Origin: CAZXSK01 sp964642855
GTDB taxonomy: Bacteria; Planctomycetota; Phycisphaerae; SM23-33
Direction: 5' to 3'
Assembly (NCBI GenBank): GCA_964642855.1
Contig: CAZXSK010000001.1
Location: 113,043-177,042, forward strand
DNA length: 64,000 bases
Numbering within the stretch: the first letter of the stretch is position 1; every line of letters starts with the position of its first letter. Of this stretch, positions 6,943 to 15,396 are shown piece after piece. A program made the position numbers and the translations under genes. Below the pieces are notes generated by a model. The model was not told the DNA's origin and made no database searches. It saw only the letters and a program-made list of their open reading frames with translations.

Positions 6943-9657
6943 TCAGAACTCGGATATCGCTTCTTCTTTGCTGGTGTCGTGGGTCTGCGATTCCCCCCCG
7001 GTGACGGGCCCGGCCTTGCGCTGCGATGATGGGCTCTCGCGCCGTTTCTGCGAGGCGCGGAAGTCCTGCTGCTCGCCCTGGGCCGACGAACCGCCGACGA
7101 TCAGGCGAAGCTGCTGGACCATGTTGTTGAGCTCCTCGGCCTGGGCGCTGAGCTCCTCCGACGCCGAAGCCGATTCCTCGGCGTTGGCGGCGTTGCCCTG
7201 GGTGACCTGGTCCATCTGCGTGATCGCGGTGGAGATCTGGTCGATGCCCTGGGACTGCTCGTTGCTGGCCGAGGCAATTTCGCTGACGAGCTGCCCGACC
7301 TTTTCGGCGTTGGTTGTGATCTCCGCGAAGGCTTCGGAGGTCTGCTTCGCGACGTTCACACCGTTGTCGGCATTCTTGACCGATTCCTCGATCATGCCGG
7401 CGGTGTTCCGGGCGGCCTCGGCCGATCGCATGGCCAGGTTGCGGACCTCCTCGGCCACGACGGCGAACCCCTTGCCTGCCTCCCCTGCCCGTGCGGCTTC
7501 AACCGCCGCGTTGAGGGCAAGCAGGTTTGTCTGGAACGCGATGTCGTCGATGGTCTTGAGAACCTTGGCCGTTTCGTCGGACGACGTCTTGATGGCGCCA
7601 ATGGCCTGGTCGAGCTGTTTCATCGACTCCTGCCCGTTGGAGACCGCCTTGGACGTCCGCGTCATGAGGTCGTCGGCCTGGCTGGCGTTGCTGGCGTTCT
7701 GCTTGGTCATGGAAGACATCTCTTCCATGCTGGCGGTGGTCTCCTCGACGGCTGCCGCCCCTTCGCTGGCGCCCTGCGCCAACGACTGGCTGGCACTGGA
7801 GACCTGCCCGGCCGCTTCGGTGGTCTGCTCGGCACCGGCGCTGAGCCCGGTGATGATCCGGTTGATCGGGCCGGCAATCGAGGCAGCTACCAGCAGCGCC
7901 ACACCCACGATGGCAGCGACACCCACCACCGCGATGATGCCCATCAGCCACTTCATGGCCGTGACGGCTGCGAAGGCCTCGGACTCATCGACTTCGGCAA
8001 GCAGCGCCCAGGTGGTGTCGCCGACTTTCACGGGCGTGTAGGCGCTGAGCACCGGGTTGCCGTTGTAGTCGGTCACGATCTTGGCGTCGGTGTTGCCCGC
8101 GAGGGCCTCGCGTGCGGCTTCGGTATCGACGCCGTTAGACTGCACCGTGCCCGCGAACGACGCGGCTACCGAGTGGCCTTCGGGGTCGAGGAACGAGTCG
8201 CTCCGCATGCGCTTGTCCGGGCCGACAAGATAGGTCTCGCCCGTTTCGCCCATGCCGGCGCGTTCCCGCATGATGTTGTTGATCGCTTCCAGCGACAGCT
8301 GCAGCGCGACGACCACCTGCACCTTGCCGTGCTTGACGATCGGCTCGGCGATGAACGCAGCCGGGGCACCGTTGGACGGCGCGTACGGCTCGAAGTCGGC
8401 CAGGCCGAACGAGCGCGAGTCGATGACCTCACGCACCAGCTTGCCGAGATTGGATCCGGCGTACTTGCCGCCGACGAGATTCGTGTTGAAGTCCGCCTCT
8501 CTGCAGACGGTGTAGAACGCCTTGCCCTGGGGGTGGATCAGGAACAGATCGTAGTAGCCGTACTTCTCGATGTACTTGGTGTAGTAATCGTCCTCTTCGC
8601 CTTCGAGCCTCGGGGCGATGACTTCCTCAAGGTTGATCTTCGAGACCGAGGCCCAGTGGAGCCCGTCGATCTCCAGGGGATCGTAGGCCACCATCACGAG
8701 GCTGCCCGAACTGTCGGTAAAGGTCTCGATGGCGCTTTCGCCTTCGAGGGCCTTCTGAATGTATGGCGTGGAGATCGGGTAACCGATCACGTACTTGCCA
8801 TTCCCCATCGTCTTCATATCGCTTCGGAAGGCGGTCTTTCCGCCCGGGCCCTTGCCGACGACATACGTCTCGCCGGTGGTGCCCATGCCGTCGCGTTTCT
8901 GGACGATCCTGTTGATCGGGCCGGTGGGAATCTGCAGCGCCACGACGCCAACGAGCTTCCCGTCCTGCTTGACGGGAGCCCCGATGAACGCAGCCTGTGC
9001 GCCGTTGGAAGGCTCGTACGGCTCGAAGTCGCCAATGGCCGGCTCGACGGTCGCGCCCTGGAAGCAGCGCCCCAGCGAACTGCTCTTGAGCTTGCCCGTC
9101 TGCAGGTTCTGCCCGAGGTCCGATTCCTTGCAGACGCTGTAGACCACGTCGCCATCGGCGGAAATCAGGAACAGGTCGTAGTAGCCGTACTCCTGCTGGT
9201 ACTGCTTCAGCCACTGGCCGAACTGCTTTTCGACGGCCTGCCATTTCTCCCCACCGGCCTTGCCGCCTTCGGCGTCGAAGGCCTGCTCAAAGGCGACGAC
9301 GGCGGCTTGGACGCTATCGTTGCCCGCCAGGACGCTCACGTCGCCGTATCGCTCGGCGAAGAAGCCCTCCAGCTGCGACTTCTTGATCTGCTGAACGGCC
9401 TGGAGCTTGCCTTCGGCTTCGGCTTCGAGGGTGGCGACGGTTTCCATCAGCACGCCCATGTCGCCACGGCGTTCCTCGAAGAACCGTTCGATCTGGTTCT
9501 TCTTGACGTCTCTTGCCATGACCAGCTTGTTGTAGGCCTGCTCTTCCAGCGCGGTGCTGGAGTTCCAGAGCGCCAGGATACTGGCCGTTGCGAACGGCGT
9601 GACCCCCACCAGGAGGAACAGCGTCAGAAGCTTCGCCTTCAGTGACATTTTCTTCAT
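6943..9657 (-). CDS. Methyl-accepting chemotaxis protein with duplicated Cache-like sensor region
   Basis: This 904-residue chemoreceptor begins with a transmembrane segment (about residues 9-30). A long extracytoplasmic region carries two related sensor units, each with EYGYYDLFLI or EKYGYYDLFLI followed by VCKESD or VCREAD. A second membrane segment lies near residues 570-595. HAMP-proximal sequence follows, then the MCP signalling domain with the conserved tip EEVRNLA near residue 734. The C-terminus (KEEAISEF) lacks a clear CheR-binding pentapeptide. I chose ATG 9657 (MKKMSLKAK) because a GAAGGGAT ribosome site precedes it and the 21 extra upstream residues are not membrane-like. No che genes are nearby, so it is an orphan receptor. 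A LuxR-type regulator is encoded upstream in the same direction. The near-identical YYDLFLI blocks suggest an internal duplication of the sensor. Confidence 0.93.
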   Translation of the reverse strand: MKKMSLKAKLLTLFLLVGVTPFATASILALWNSSTALEEQAYNKLVMARDVKKNQIERFFEERRGDMGVLMETVATLEAEAEGKLQAVQQIKKSQLEGFFAERYGDVSVLAGNDSVQAAVVAFEQAFDAEGGKAGGEKWQAVEKQFGQWLKQYQQEYGYYDLFLISADGDVVYSVCKESDLGQNLQTGKLKSSSLGRCFQGATVEPAIGDFEPYEPSNGAQAAFIGAPVKQDGKLVGVVALQIPTGPINRIVQKRDGMGTTGETYVVGKGPGGKTAFRSDMKTMGNGKYVIGYPISTPYIQKALEGESAIETFTDSSGSLVMVAYDPLEIDGLHWASVSKINLEEVIAPRLEGEEDDYYTKYIEKYGYYDLFLIHPQGKAFYTVCREADFNTNLVGGKYAGSNLGKLVREVIDSRSFGLADFEPYAPSNGAPAAFIAEPIVKHGKVQVVVALQLSLEAINNIMRERAGMGETGETYLVGPDKRMRSDSFLDPEGHSVAASFAGTVQSNGVDTEAAREALAGNTDAKIVTDYNGNPVLSAYTPVKVGDTTWALLAEVDESEAFAAVTAMKWLMGIIAVVGVAAIVGVALLVAASIAGPINRIITGLSAGAEQTTEAAGQVSSASQSLAQGASEGAAAVEETTASMEEMSSMTKQNASNASQADDLMTRTSKAVSNGQESMKQLDQAIGAIKTSSDETAKVLKTIDDIAFQTNLLALNAAVEAARAGEAGKGFAVVAEEVRNLAMRSAEAARNTAGMIEESVKNADNGVNVAKQTSEAFAEITTNAEKVGQLVSEIASASNEQSQGIDQISTAITQMDQVTQGNAANAEESASASEELSAQAEELNNMVQQLRLIVGGSSAQGEQQDFRASQKRRESPSSQRKAGPVTGGESQTHDTSKEEAISEF

Positions 9658-9735
9658 CGATAGATCCCTTCGAAAGTTTGCTGGTATTTGCCCACGTCCC
9701 CTCGTTTCCCACTCTGCCATTCGTCACGCCGGGAC

Positions 9736-9752
9736 AAGCACTTGACAGGCCA
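9736..9752 (-). promoter_or_regulatory. Possible sigma-54 promoter of the chemoreceptor gene
   Basis: The minus strand contains TGGCCTG-N4-GTGCT, with GG and GC exactly 10 bases apart as in -24/-12 elements, about 80 bases upstream of the chemoreceptor start. Two positions differ from consensus, so this is tentative. Confidence 0.3.
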
Positions 9753-9809
9753 GACTGCGTGTTCTCTGCGGACGCCCTGCGTACGTTTGGTACGCACGCC
9801 GATGGCAAA

Positions 9810-9825
9810 GCCTTTCCAGAAAGGC
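9810..9825 (-). terminator. Hairpin downstream of the LuxR-type regulator gene
   Basis: GCCTTT (9810-9815) and AAAGGC (9820-9825) form a 6-bp stem with a 4-base loop. On the minus strand it is followed by TTTGCC. It separates the regulator gene (stop at 9863) from the chemoreceptor gene. Confidence 0.4.
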
Positions 9826-9862
9826 ACTTGCAGTACCTGCGAGGGAGATGAAAAACCCCGGC

Positions 9863-11167
9863 CTAGGCGTGGGTCGTGAACGACTGGAGGTAGGTCGCGA
9901 GGTTCGCGCCCCGGCCTGTGAGGTCCAGCTTGCGTCGGATGTTCTCGCGATGCTTGCGCACCGTAGCCGGAGAAATGTGGCAGGCCCGGGCGATTTCCTT
10001 GCTGGTCCGCCCGGAGCGGATCATCGTGCAGATCCGGACCTCGGTGGGCGTCAGACGCTGGAATCGCCGCGTGAGTTGGTCGGCAAAGGGGGAACTGATT
10101 TCCACGAGCGATCGCTCCAGCAGGTCGACGATCGGCTGGGCTCGGGCGGGTACCTGCTGGCGGAGCGAGTCCACCAGCGGCTGGACGACGGCTTCGACGT
10201 TGCGGACCACGCTCTGACCGACGCGTTTCTTCTCCTGCTCGACGCTGCTGAGCACCTCGCGCAGGGCGGCGTTCTTGCTTTCCAGCGCAGCCTGCTCGCT
10301 GAGTACCTGCCTGCGGGCCCAGATCCGCTCGACGTTCCACGCCAGGTGATCGGCGATGCCGTCGATCAGGTCTCGCTCTTCGCGCAGGAACGGGCCCTCG
10401 TGCAACGTCGGGCGGGGCTCAACGTAGAATACCTCCACCCGGCCACACGGTTCACCGGCGACGACGATCTCTGCTGCCAGCCGGTCGGCGGACTCGCGGA
10501 AATCGTCGGTGACATACTCGCTGCCCTCGAAGACGATCCTGCCCCGGGCGATCTCGGGATACAACCAGGACTCCGGCAGCAGATCGGCCACGCCCTGCAT
10601 CAGCTTCGGGATGTCGTCGCCGCATCGCATGACCACCTGCGTGATGCCGTACAGGCAGCGAAGCTCCTTCACGCGTTCCCGCAGGGCGAGTTCCGCCGTT
10701 TGGGCGGTGCGTCGGACGGCGTGTTCGTCGGTGAGGTCCAGCAGCACACACAGGGCGCCGACGACCCGCCCGCTGGGGTCGCGGTCGGGCCAGGCGTGGA
10801 CCTCGCACGGGATTCGCCGGCCGTCGCGGGCGTCGATGGTGGCTTCCTGGACCACGCACTGGGCTTCACGGATCGCTGTTCTGGCCGGGCCTTTCACACA
10901 ACCGCTGAGGGAGTCGCCGTTCGATGCCCTGGCGGATCCGCCGAGGATTTCCTCAGCCGCGTGGTTGAGCCCGAGGACCTCCCCGCCGGAATCGGTGACC
11001 AGCGCCGGCGCGGGGAACTCGAGAAAGAACGACCGCAGCGAGTGCGATTCGCCCTGACCGGCGACCTTGGACTGTCCCCCCGCCCCCGCCCGGTAGGCAG
11101 CCATGTGGTTGCGGAGTGCCCGCACCTCGGCCATCAGTTGGGCTTTGCTCTTGAGTGTCTGTTTCAT
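9863..11167 (-). CDS. PAS-domain LuxR-type transcriptional regulator
   Basis: This 434-residue protein has an N-terminal coiled segment, a PAS domain (about residues 40-155), a second GAF-like segment, a coiled coil (about 280-340) and a C-terminal LuxR/FixJ-type helix-turn-helix (about 370-425: LTPTEVRI, SGRTSKEIA, ISPATVRKHRENIR). There is no receiver domain and no membrane segment, so it probably senses a cytosolic ligand or redox state. I used ATG 11167 (MKQTLKSKAQ) because the 86 codons upstream are Arg/Pro-rich and run into the tRNA-Gln gene. The GGGGAG element is rather close to this ATG, so the start is moderately certain. A 13-bp palindrome 40 bases upstream may be an autoregulatory operator. 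Confidence 0.85.
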   Translation of the reverse strand: MKQTLKSKAQLMAEVRALRNHMAAYRAGAGGQSKVAGQGESHSLRSFFLEFPAPALVTDSGGEVLGLNHAAEEILGGSARASNGDSLSGCVKGPARTAIREAQCVVQEATIDARDGRRIPCEVHAWPDRDPSGRVVGALCVLLDLTDEHAVRRTAQTAELALRERVKELRCLYGITQVVMRCGDDIPKLMQGVADLLPESWLYPEIARGRIVFEGSEYVTDDFRESADRLAAEIVVAGEPCGRVEVFYVEPRPTLHEGPFLREERDLIDGIADHLAWNVERIWARRQVLSEQAALESKNAALREVLSSVEQEKKRVGQSVVRNVEAVVQPLVDSLRQQVPARAQPIVDLLERSLVEISSPFADQLTRRFQRLTPTEVRICTMIRSGRTSKEIARACHISPATVRKHRENIRRKLDLTGRGANLATYLQSFTTHA

Positions 11168-11206
11168 GCTCCCCGAACCCCGAATGCTCCGACCCCGGAA
11201 ACTGCT

Positions 11207-11219
11207 TACGCAATGCGTA
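11207..11219. promoter_or_regulatory. 13-bp palindrome upstream of the LuxR-type gene
   Basis: TACGCAATGCGTA has two perfect 6-bp half-sites around one central base and lies 40 bases upstream of the regulator start. Such symmetry suits a dimeric helix-turn-helix protein; binding is unproven. Confidence 0.3.
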
Positions 11220-11414
11220 TCGGACGGAAAGCGGCCCGTCTTTGCCGGATTGCGGGGAATTCGTGATTTCGCGATAAGGGGATCCCGCTCGGGCCGGCGC
11301 GGACAGTGCCGTCGACGGGCACGTGGACGCAGAAGCCGGCCTGGCCGGCCGGACGCCGCAAGCTGCCCCAGGGCGCAAAAGCACGGGCCCGCCGCAATGC
11401 CGACGGGCCCAACG

Positions 11415-11485
11415 CTGGGGATCAAGGATTCGAACCTTGACTAACTGATCCAGAGTCAGTCGTGCTGCCGTTACACTAATCCCCA
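11415..11485 (-). tRNA. tRNA-Gln (anticodon CTG)
   Basis: The 71-nt minus-strand sequence folds as a complete cloverleaf. The acceptor stem is TGGGGAT/ATCCCCA with discriminator G, the anticodon stem ACTGA/TCAGT encloses loop CTCTGGA, and the T-loop is TTCGAAT. CTG reads CAG codons. The CCA end is not encoded. Its promoter lies at 11558-11585. Confidence 0.95.
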
Positions 11486-11557
11486 GTGGGATTCGGGACT
11501 TGTGCCCGAGTTGGTGCAGCGACGCCTCTGGTGCGTCTGCTTCTCTATCGGTGCATC

Positions 11558-11585
11558 AGTCTACAAACTGAGGCGATTCAGTCAA
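11558..11585 (-). promoter_or_regulatory. Sigma-70 promoter of tRNA-Gln
   Basis: On the minus strand TTGACT (11585-11580), a 16-base spacer and TAGACT (11563-11558) lie about 75 bases upstream of the tRNA, in the gap after the glycyl-tRNA synthetase stop. Confidence 0.6.
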
Positions 11586-11638
11586 GCCAGAATCTCGCCC
11601 GGCTTCAAGCCGCCGGGCGGCGGGACCAGGCCGATCGA

Positions 11639-13216
11639 TCACAGGCCGGTTTTCTCGTGCAGGAACTGCTTGACGCTGTCGATGGCGATCCGCTCCTGGG
11701 CCTGCGTGTCGCGCTCGCGGACCGTCACGGTCTGGTCCTCCAGCGTCTGGCCGTCGATCGTGAAGCAATACGGCGTGCCGATCTCGTCCATCCGGGCGTA
11801 GCGTTTGCCGATGTTCTGTTTGACGTCGAACTGGCAGGTGAAGTCCTCCCGCAGCTCCATGTAGAGCTTCTGGGCGACCTCCGGCATGCCGTCCTTGTTG
11901 ACCAGCGGGAACACCCCCGCCTTGATCGGCGCCATCGCCGGCGTGAACTTCATGTACACCCCGCTGGGGCGGTCTTCGTCCGGCGTGTACGCTTCGCAGA
12001 GCACCACCAGCGCGCCTCGCGTGAGCCCGCTGGCCGGCTCGATGACGTTCGGAATGTACCGGCTGCGCTGCTTGATCTCGTCCTTGGCCATGCCTTCGTC
12101 CCGGAGCTTCTGCTGGAGCTCCTGGTCGAAGTACTCCAGCTTCGCCCGGGCGTGCTCCTGGTGCTGGGACAGGTCGAAACACCCGCGATGGGCGATGCCC
12201 TCCAGCTCGCCGAAGCCCGGAGCCGTGAACGGATAGCGGTATTCCACGTCGACACACATCTTCGAGTAGTGCGCCAACTCGTCGTCATCGTGGTCGCGGA
12301 ACCGGAGATTGTCGCGATCCACACCCAGCGAGACCCACCAGTCCATCCGCTGGTCCTTCCAGAACTCGTACCACTTCGGAGCCTCGTCCGGGGCGCAGAA
12401 CCACTCCATCTCCATCTGCTCGAACTCGCGGGAACGGAACACGAAGTTCCGCGGCGTGACCTCGTTGCGGAACGCCTTGCCGATCTGGGCGATGCCGAAG
12501 GGCACCTTCACACGCATCGTGTCCAGCACGTTCTTGTAGTTCAGGAAGATCCCCTGCGCCGTCTCCGGCCGGAGGTACGCCTTCGCCTCTTCGTTGCGGA
12601 CCGCACCGACGTACGTCTCGAACATCAGGTTGAACAGCCTCGGCTCGGTGAGGGAGCCCTCCTTGCCGCAGGCCGGGCAGATCGGCGTTACGCCCGACGG
12701 TAGTTCGCTGAGGAACGCCACGAGGGTTTTGATGTCCTCGCCGACCTGATCGATCCTCCGGCGCGTCTTGCTGTTGGCAGCGTTGTAGGCGGCTTGGCGA
12801 GCGGTGTGGTCATTGTCCGCCTCCACCCCGGCCACGTGCACGGGCTTGTCGTCGTTGAGGAACGAGACCACCGCGACCTTGTCGGCGCGAAAGCGGGCCT
12901 TGCAGTCGCGACAATCGACCATCGGGTCGTTGAACCCGGCTACGTGCCCGGAAGCGACCCAGGTCCTTGGGTTCTGGATGATCGCCGAGTCCAGGCCGAC
13001 CATCTGCAGCGGCGCGCCATCCGGGCCGATCGGCGGGCACTCGACCATCGCCTTCCACCACGAATCGCGGATGTTGTTCTTCAGCTGGATGCCCAGCGGG
13101 CCCCAGTCCCAGAACCCGTTCAAGCCGCCGTAGATCTCCGAGGCCTGAAACACAAATCCCCGTCGCTTGCAGAGCGCGACGAGCTCTTCCATCTGCTGGG
13201 TTGTTGTCGCTGCCAT
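11639..13216 (-). CDS. glyQS: Glycine--tRNA ligase (alpha2 type)
   Basis: This 525-residue class II synthetase is the homodimeric (eukaryote/archaea-like) GlyRS, not the alpha2beta2 form. The N-terminal GlyRS signature is seen (FVFQASEIYGGLNGFWDWGPLG), here cited only as a family mark at residues 24-45. Further motifs are motif 2 around FRNEVTPRN and motif 3 around a Gly/Arg-rich segment near the C-terminal third, with a C-terminal anticodon domain. The start is ATG 13216, with GGAGA just upstream. Planctomycetes and several other phyla use this type. One oddity is a central Cys pair (CRDCKARF and CPACGKEG), compatible with a zinc-binding insertion known in many GlyRS. It has its own promoter and is divergent from rpsB. 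Confidence 0.96.
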   Translation of the reverse strand: MAATTTQQMEELVALCKRRGFVFQASEIYGGLNGFWDWGPLGIQLKNNIRDSWWKAMVECPPIGPDGAPLQMVGLDSAIIQNPRTWVASGHVAGFNDPMVDCRDCKARFRADKVAVVSFLNDDKPVHVAGVEADNDHTARQAAYNAANSKTRRRIDQVGEDIKTLVAFLSELPSGVTPICPACGKEGSLTEPRLFNLMFETYVGAVRNEEAKAYLRPETAQGIFLNYKNVLDTMRVKVPFGIAQIGKAFRNEVTPRNFVFRSREFEQMEMEWFCAPDEAPKWYEFWKDQRMDWWVSLGVDRDNLRFRDHDDDELAHYSKMCVDVEYRYPFTAPGFGELEGIAHRGCFDLSQHQEHARAKLEYFDQELQQKLRDEGMAKDEIKQRSRYIPNVIEPASGLTRGALVVLCEAYTPDEDRPSGVYMKFTPAMAPIKAGVFPLVNKDGMPEVAQKLYMELREDFTCQFDVKQNIGKRYARMDEIGTPYCFTIDGQTLEDQTVTVRERDTQAQERIAIDSVKQFLHEKTGL

Positions 13217-13278
13217 GGTCTCCTGCCTTCCGCCGATGCGCCCGATCCCGGCCGGCTGCCGGTACGGGAAAGACGGCC

Positions 13279-13307
13279 ATCTTAGTGGCAAACGGTGAGG
13301 CTGACAA
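13279..13307 (-). promoter_or_regulatory. Sigma-70 promoter of glycyl-tRNA synthetase
   Basis: On the minus strand TTGTCA (13307-13302), a 17-base spacer and TAAGAT (13284-13279) lie about 63 bases upstream of the start codon. Good match to consensus. Confidence 0.65.
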
Positions 13308-13438
13308 GGTTGTTGCGGCGAGTCAATCTCGCCGGCCTGACCGGGCTCTGCGGCCCGGCCCGCCCAAGCCTTCGGCAGGCAGGTTTGCGGCCGGGGGAGT
13401 CCGCCCCGACCGGGCGAGTTTTTCCGCGTACAATTCCC

Positions 13439-13468
13439 TTGACGTTATTGTCAGGTGGGCTGTACCTT
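13439..13468 (+). promoter_or_regulatory. Possible promoter of the rpsB operon
   Basis: TTGACG (13439-13444) is followed 18 bases later by TACCTT (13463-13468). The -35 is good and the -10 weak. A start near 13475 would give a leader of about 130 nt before rpsB. Confidence 0.35.
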
Positions 13469-13560
13469 ACTGTGCTTTCGGCAACCGGCGGGGAGAGTGT
13501 CTCTCCACCGCAACGCAACGGTTGTCTCGTGACGGGCTCTATGACAATGGCAGCCTTTGA

Positions 13561-13582
13561 GCCCGGATGCCTGAATCCGGGC
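13561..13582 (+). promoter_or_regulatory. Leader hairpin just upstream of rpsB
   Basis: GCCCGGAT and ATCCGGGC form a perfect 8-bp stem with a 6-base loop, ending 9 bases before the GGAGGTG ribosome site. S2 autoregulation through the rpsB leader is known in Gammaproteobacteria; a similar role here is inference. The first arm can also pair partly with GGGCTC upstream. Confidence 0.4.
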
Positions 13583-13603
13583 ACCCAAGCGGAGGTGCAC
13601 ATT

Positions 13604-14482
13604 TTGGCCGCAAAGATAGTGAAGGAACTCATCGACGCCGGCGTCCACTTCGGACACCGCGCCAGCCGCTGGAACCCGAAGATGAAGCCGTACATCTTCG
13701 GAAAGCGGAACCTCATCCACATCGTTGACATCAAGGAAACCCTCAAGGGCCTGCTGCTGGCCAAGCGGTTTGTCTCCCGCGTGGTCGGCCAAGGCAAGGA
13801 CGTCCTGTTCGTGGGCACCAAACGTCAGGCGCGAAAGAGTGTCGAGCAGCACGCCGAGCGTGTGGGCATGCACTGGGTCACCGACCGCTGGCTGGGCGGC
13901 ACGCTGACGAACTTCCGCGAGATCCGCAAGCGCATCGGGCGGCTGGAAGAACTGGAGAATCTCGAGTCCCAGGGCATGCTGGACGCGTACTCCAAGAAGG
14001 AAGGCGCCTCCCTGCGACGCGAGATGCGCAAGATCCAGCGGAACCTCGGCGGCATCCGCAAGATGCAGCGCCTGCCCGGAGCCCTGGTGATCATCGACGA
14101 GGCCCGCGAGATCATCGCCGTCCGCGAGGCCCGCAAGATGAACATCCCCGTCGTCTGCCTGCTGGATACCGACTGCGACCCCGACCTGATCGACATCGCC
14201 ATACCGGGCAACGACGACGCGATGCGGGGCATCGAGATCATTACCAAGCAACTGGCCGACGCCGTCGAAGAAGGCACCCGGGCCCGCGCCGAGGCCCCCG
14301 CCTCCGATGAAGGCGGCGAGGCACCCAAGCGTCGCTCCCGCAGGCCCGCCACCGCGCGTGCCGAGGGCGACGACGAGCCAGGCCAGGATAAACTCGAAGA
14401 AGGCCAGCAGCCCGAAACCCGCCCCAAGGAAGCCAAGGTCGAAACCCCGACCCCGGCTCAGGCGGAAGAGTCCAAGAGCTGA
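13604..14482 (+). CDS. rpsB: 30S ribosomal protein S2 with acidic/basic C-terminal extension
   Basis: The 292-residue protein contains the whole S2 fold. It starts KELIDAGVHFGHRASRWNPKM and includes IIDEAREIIAVREARK and the NIPVVCLLDTDCDPDLIDIAIPGND region. About 65 residues beyond the S2 core form a low-complexity tail rich in Ala, Glu, Arg and Lys. I place the start at TTG 13604 because GGAGGTG lies 8 bases before it and the S2 family begins just there. The only upstream ATGs (13541, 13547) would add about 20 unrelated residues encoded over the leader hairpin. It heads the operon rpsB-tsf-pyrH-frr, the common bacterial arrangement for translation and pyrimidine metabolism. Confidence 0.95.
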   Translation: MAAKIVKELIDAGVHFGHRASRWNPKMKPYIFGKRNLIHIVDIKETLKGLLLAKRFVSRVVGQGKDVLFVGTKRQARKSVEQHAERVGMHWVTDRWLGGTLTNFREIRKRIGRLEELENLESQGMLDAYSKKEGASLRREMRKIQRNLGGIRKMQRLPGALVIIDEAREIIAVREARKMNIPVVCLLDTDCDPDLIDIAIPGNDDAMRGIEIITKQLADAVEEGTRARAEAPASDEGGEAPKRRSRRPATARAEGDDEPGQDKLEEGQQPETRPKEAKVETPTPAQAEESKS

Positions 14483-14583
14483 CCGGCCTGTCCGGACCAA
14501 CGCTGAGAGGCAACCGCGAGGCCGGGCCCATGGGACGCCCGACCGACGACGTGTAACCCCCAGAACGATTTCCAGGAGCAATC

Positions 14584-15378
14584 ATGGCTGATATTACCGC
14601 CTCGATGGTCAAGGCTCTCCGCGAGGAGAGCGGCCAGGGCATGATGGAATGCAAGAAGGCGCTGCAGGAAACCGACGGCGATATGGATGCCGCGCGCGAC
14701 CTGCTGCGGAAGAAGTCCGGCGAAAAGGCCGTCAAGAAGGCCGACCGGGAGACCAGCGAAGGCCTCGTCGCCGCAGCCGTCTCCGACGACGGGAAGACCG
14801 CCACCATGGTCGAGGTCCGCTGCGAGACCGACTTCTGCGCACGCAACGAAGTCTTCGTCGACACCGTCAAGAAGGTGCTCGACCTCGCCTGCAAGCAGAC
14901 CGACCCGGGCGAAGTCCAGGCCTCCGACGAGATCAAGGACGCCGTCCAGGACGCGTTCTCCAAGATCGGCGAGAACATGAGCTTCGGCCGCGGTTCCGTG
15001 ATCGTCGCTGAGAAGGTCGGATCCTACATTCACCACAACCAGAAGGTTGGCGTGATCGTCGGCGTGGACAAGGACGTCGACGATGAGGTACTCACCGGCG
15101 TGTGCATGCACATCGCCTTCTCCGACCCCATGGGCATCACCCCCGACGACATCCCGGCCGAGTCGGTCGAGAACGAACGCAAGTTCGCCGTCGAGGAGGC
15201 GGTCGCCTCGGGCAAGCCCCAGGAAATCGCCGAGAAGATCGTCGAAGGCAAGATGCGCAAGTTCGTCCAGCAGAATGCCCTGATGGAGCAGAACTACGTC
15301 CGCGACGAGCAGAAGACCGTCAAGGAGGTCCTCGACGGGGCCACCGTGACCGCCTTCGCACGCTACGCGCTGGGCTAG
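14584..15378 (+). CDS. tsf: Elongation factor Ts
   Basis: EF-Ts exchanges GDP for GTP on EF-Tu. The 264-residue protein has the N-terminal UBA-like domain with the signature VKALREESGQGMMECKKAL, then the dimerisation core with the EVRCETDFCARN motif and the C-terminal module. It is slightly shorter than E. coli EF-Ts. ATG 14584 follows CAGGAGCAATC. It lies 101 bases after rpsB and 18 bases before pyrH, in the same operon. Confidence 0.97.
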   Translation: MADITASMVKALREESGQGMMECKKALQETDGDMDAARDLLRKKSGEKAVKKADRETSEGLVAAAVSDDGKTATMVEVRCETDFCARNEVFVDTVKKVLDLACKQTDPGEVQASDEIKDAVQDAFSKIGENMSFGRGSVIVAEKVGSYIHHNQKVGVIVGVDKDVDDEVLTGVCMHIAFSDPMGITPDDIPAESVENERKFAVEEAVASGKPQEIAEKIVEGKMRKFVQQNALMEQNYVRDEQKTVKEVLDGATVTAFARYALG

Positions 15379-15396
15379 TCGAACCGACCCGAGGCC

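Noticed and set aside
5941..8041. Long plus-strand frames over the intergenic region and the chemoreceptor
   Set aside because: Composition is low-complexity, repeats lie within, and it runs antisense to the MCP domain.
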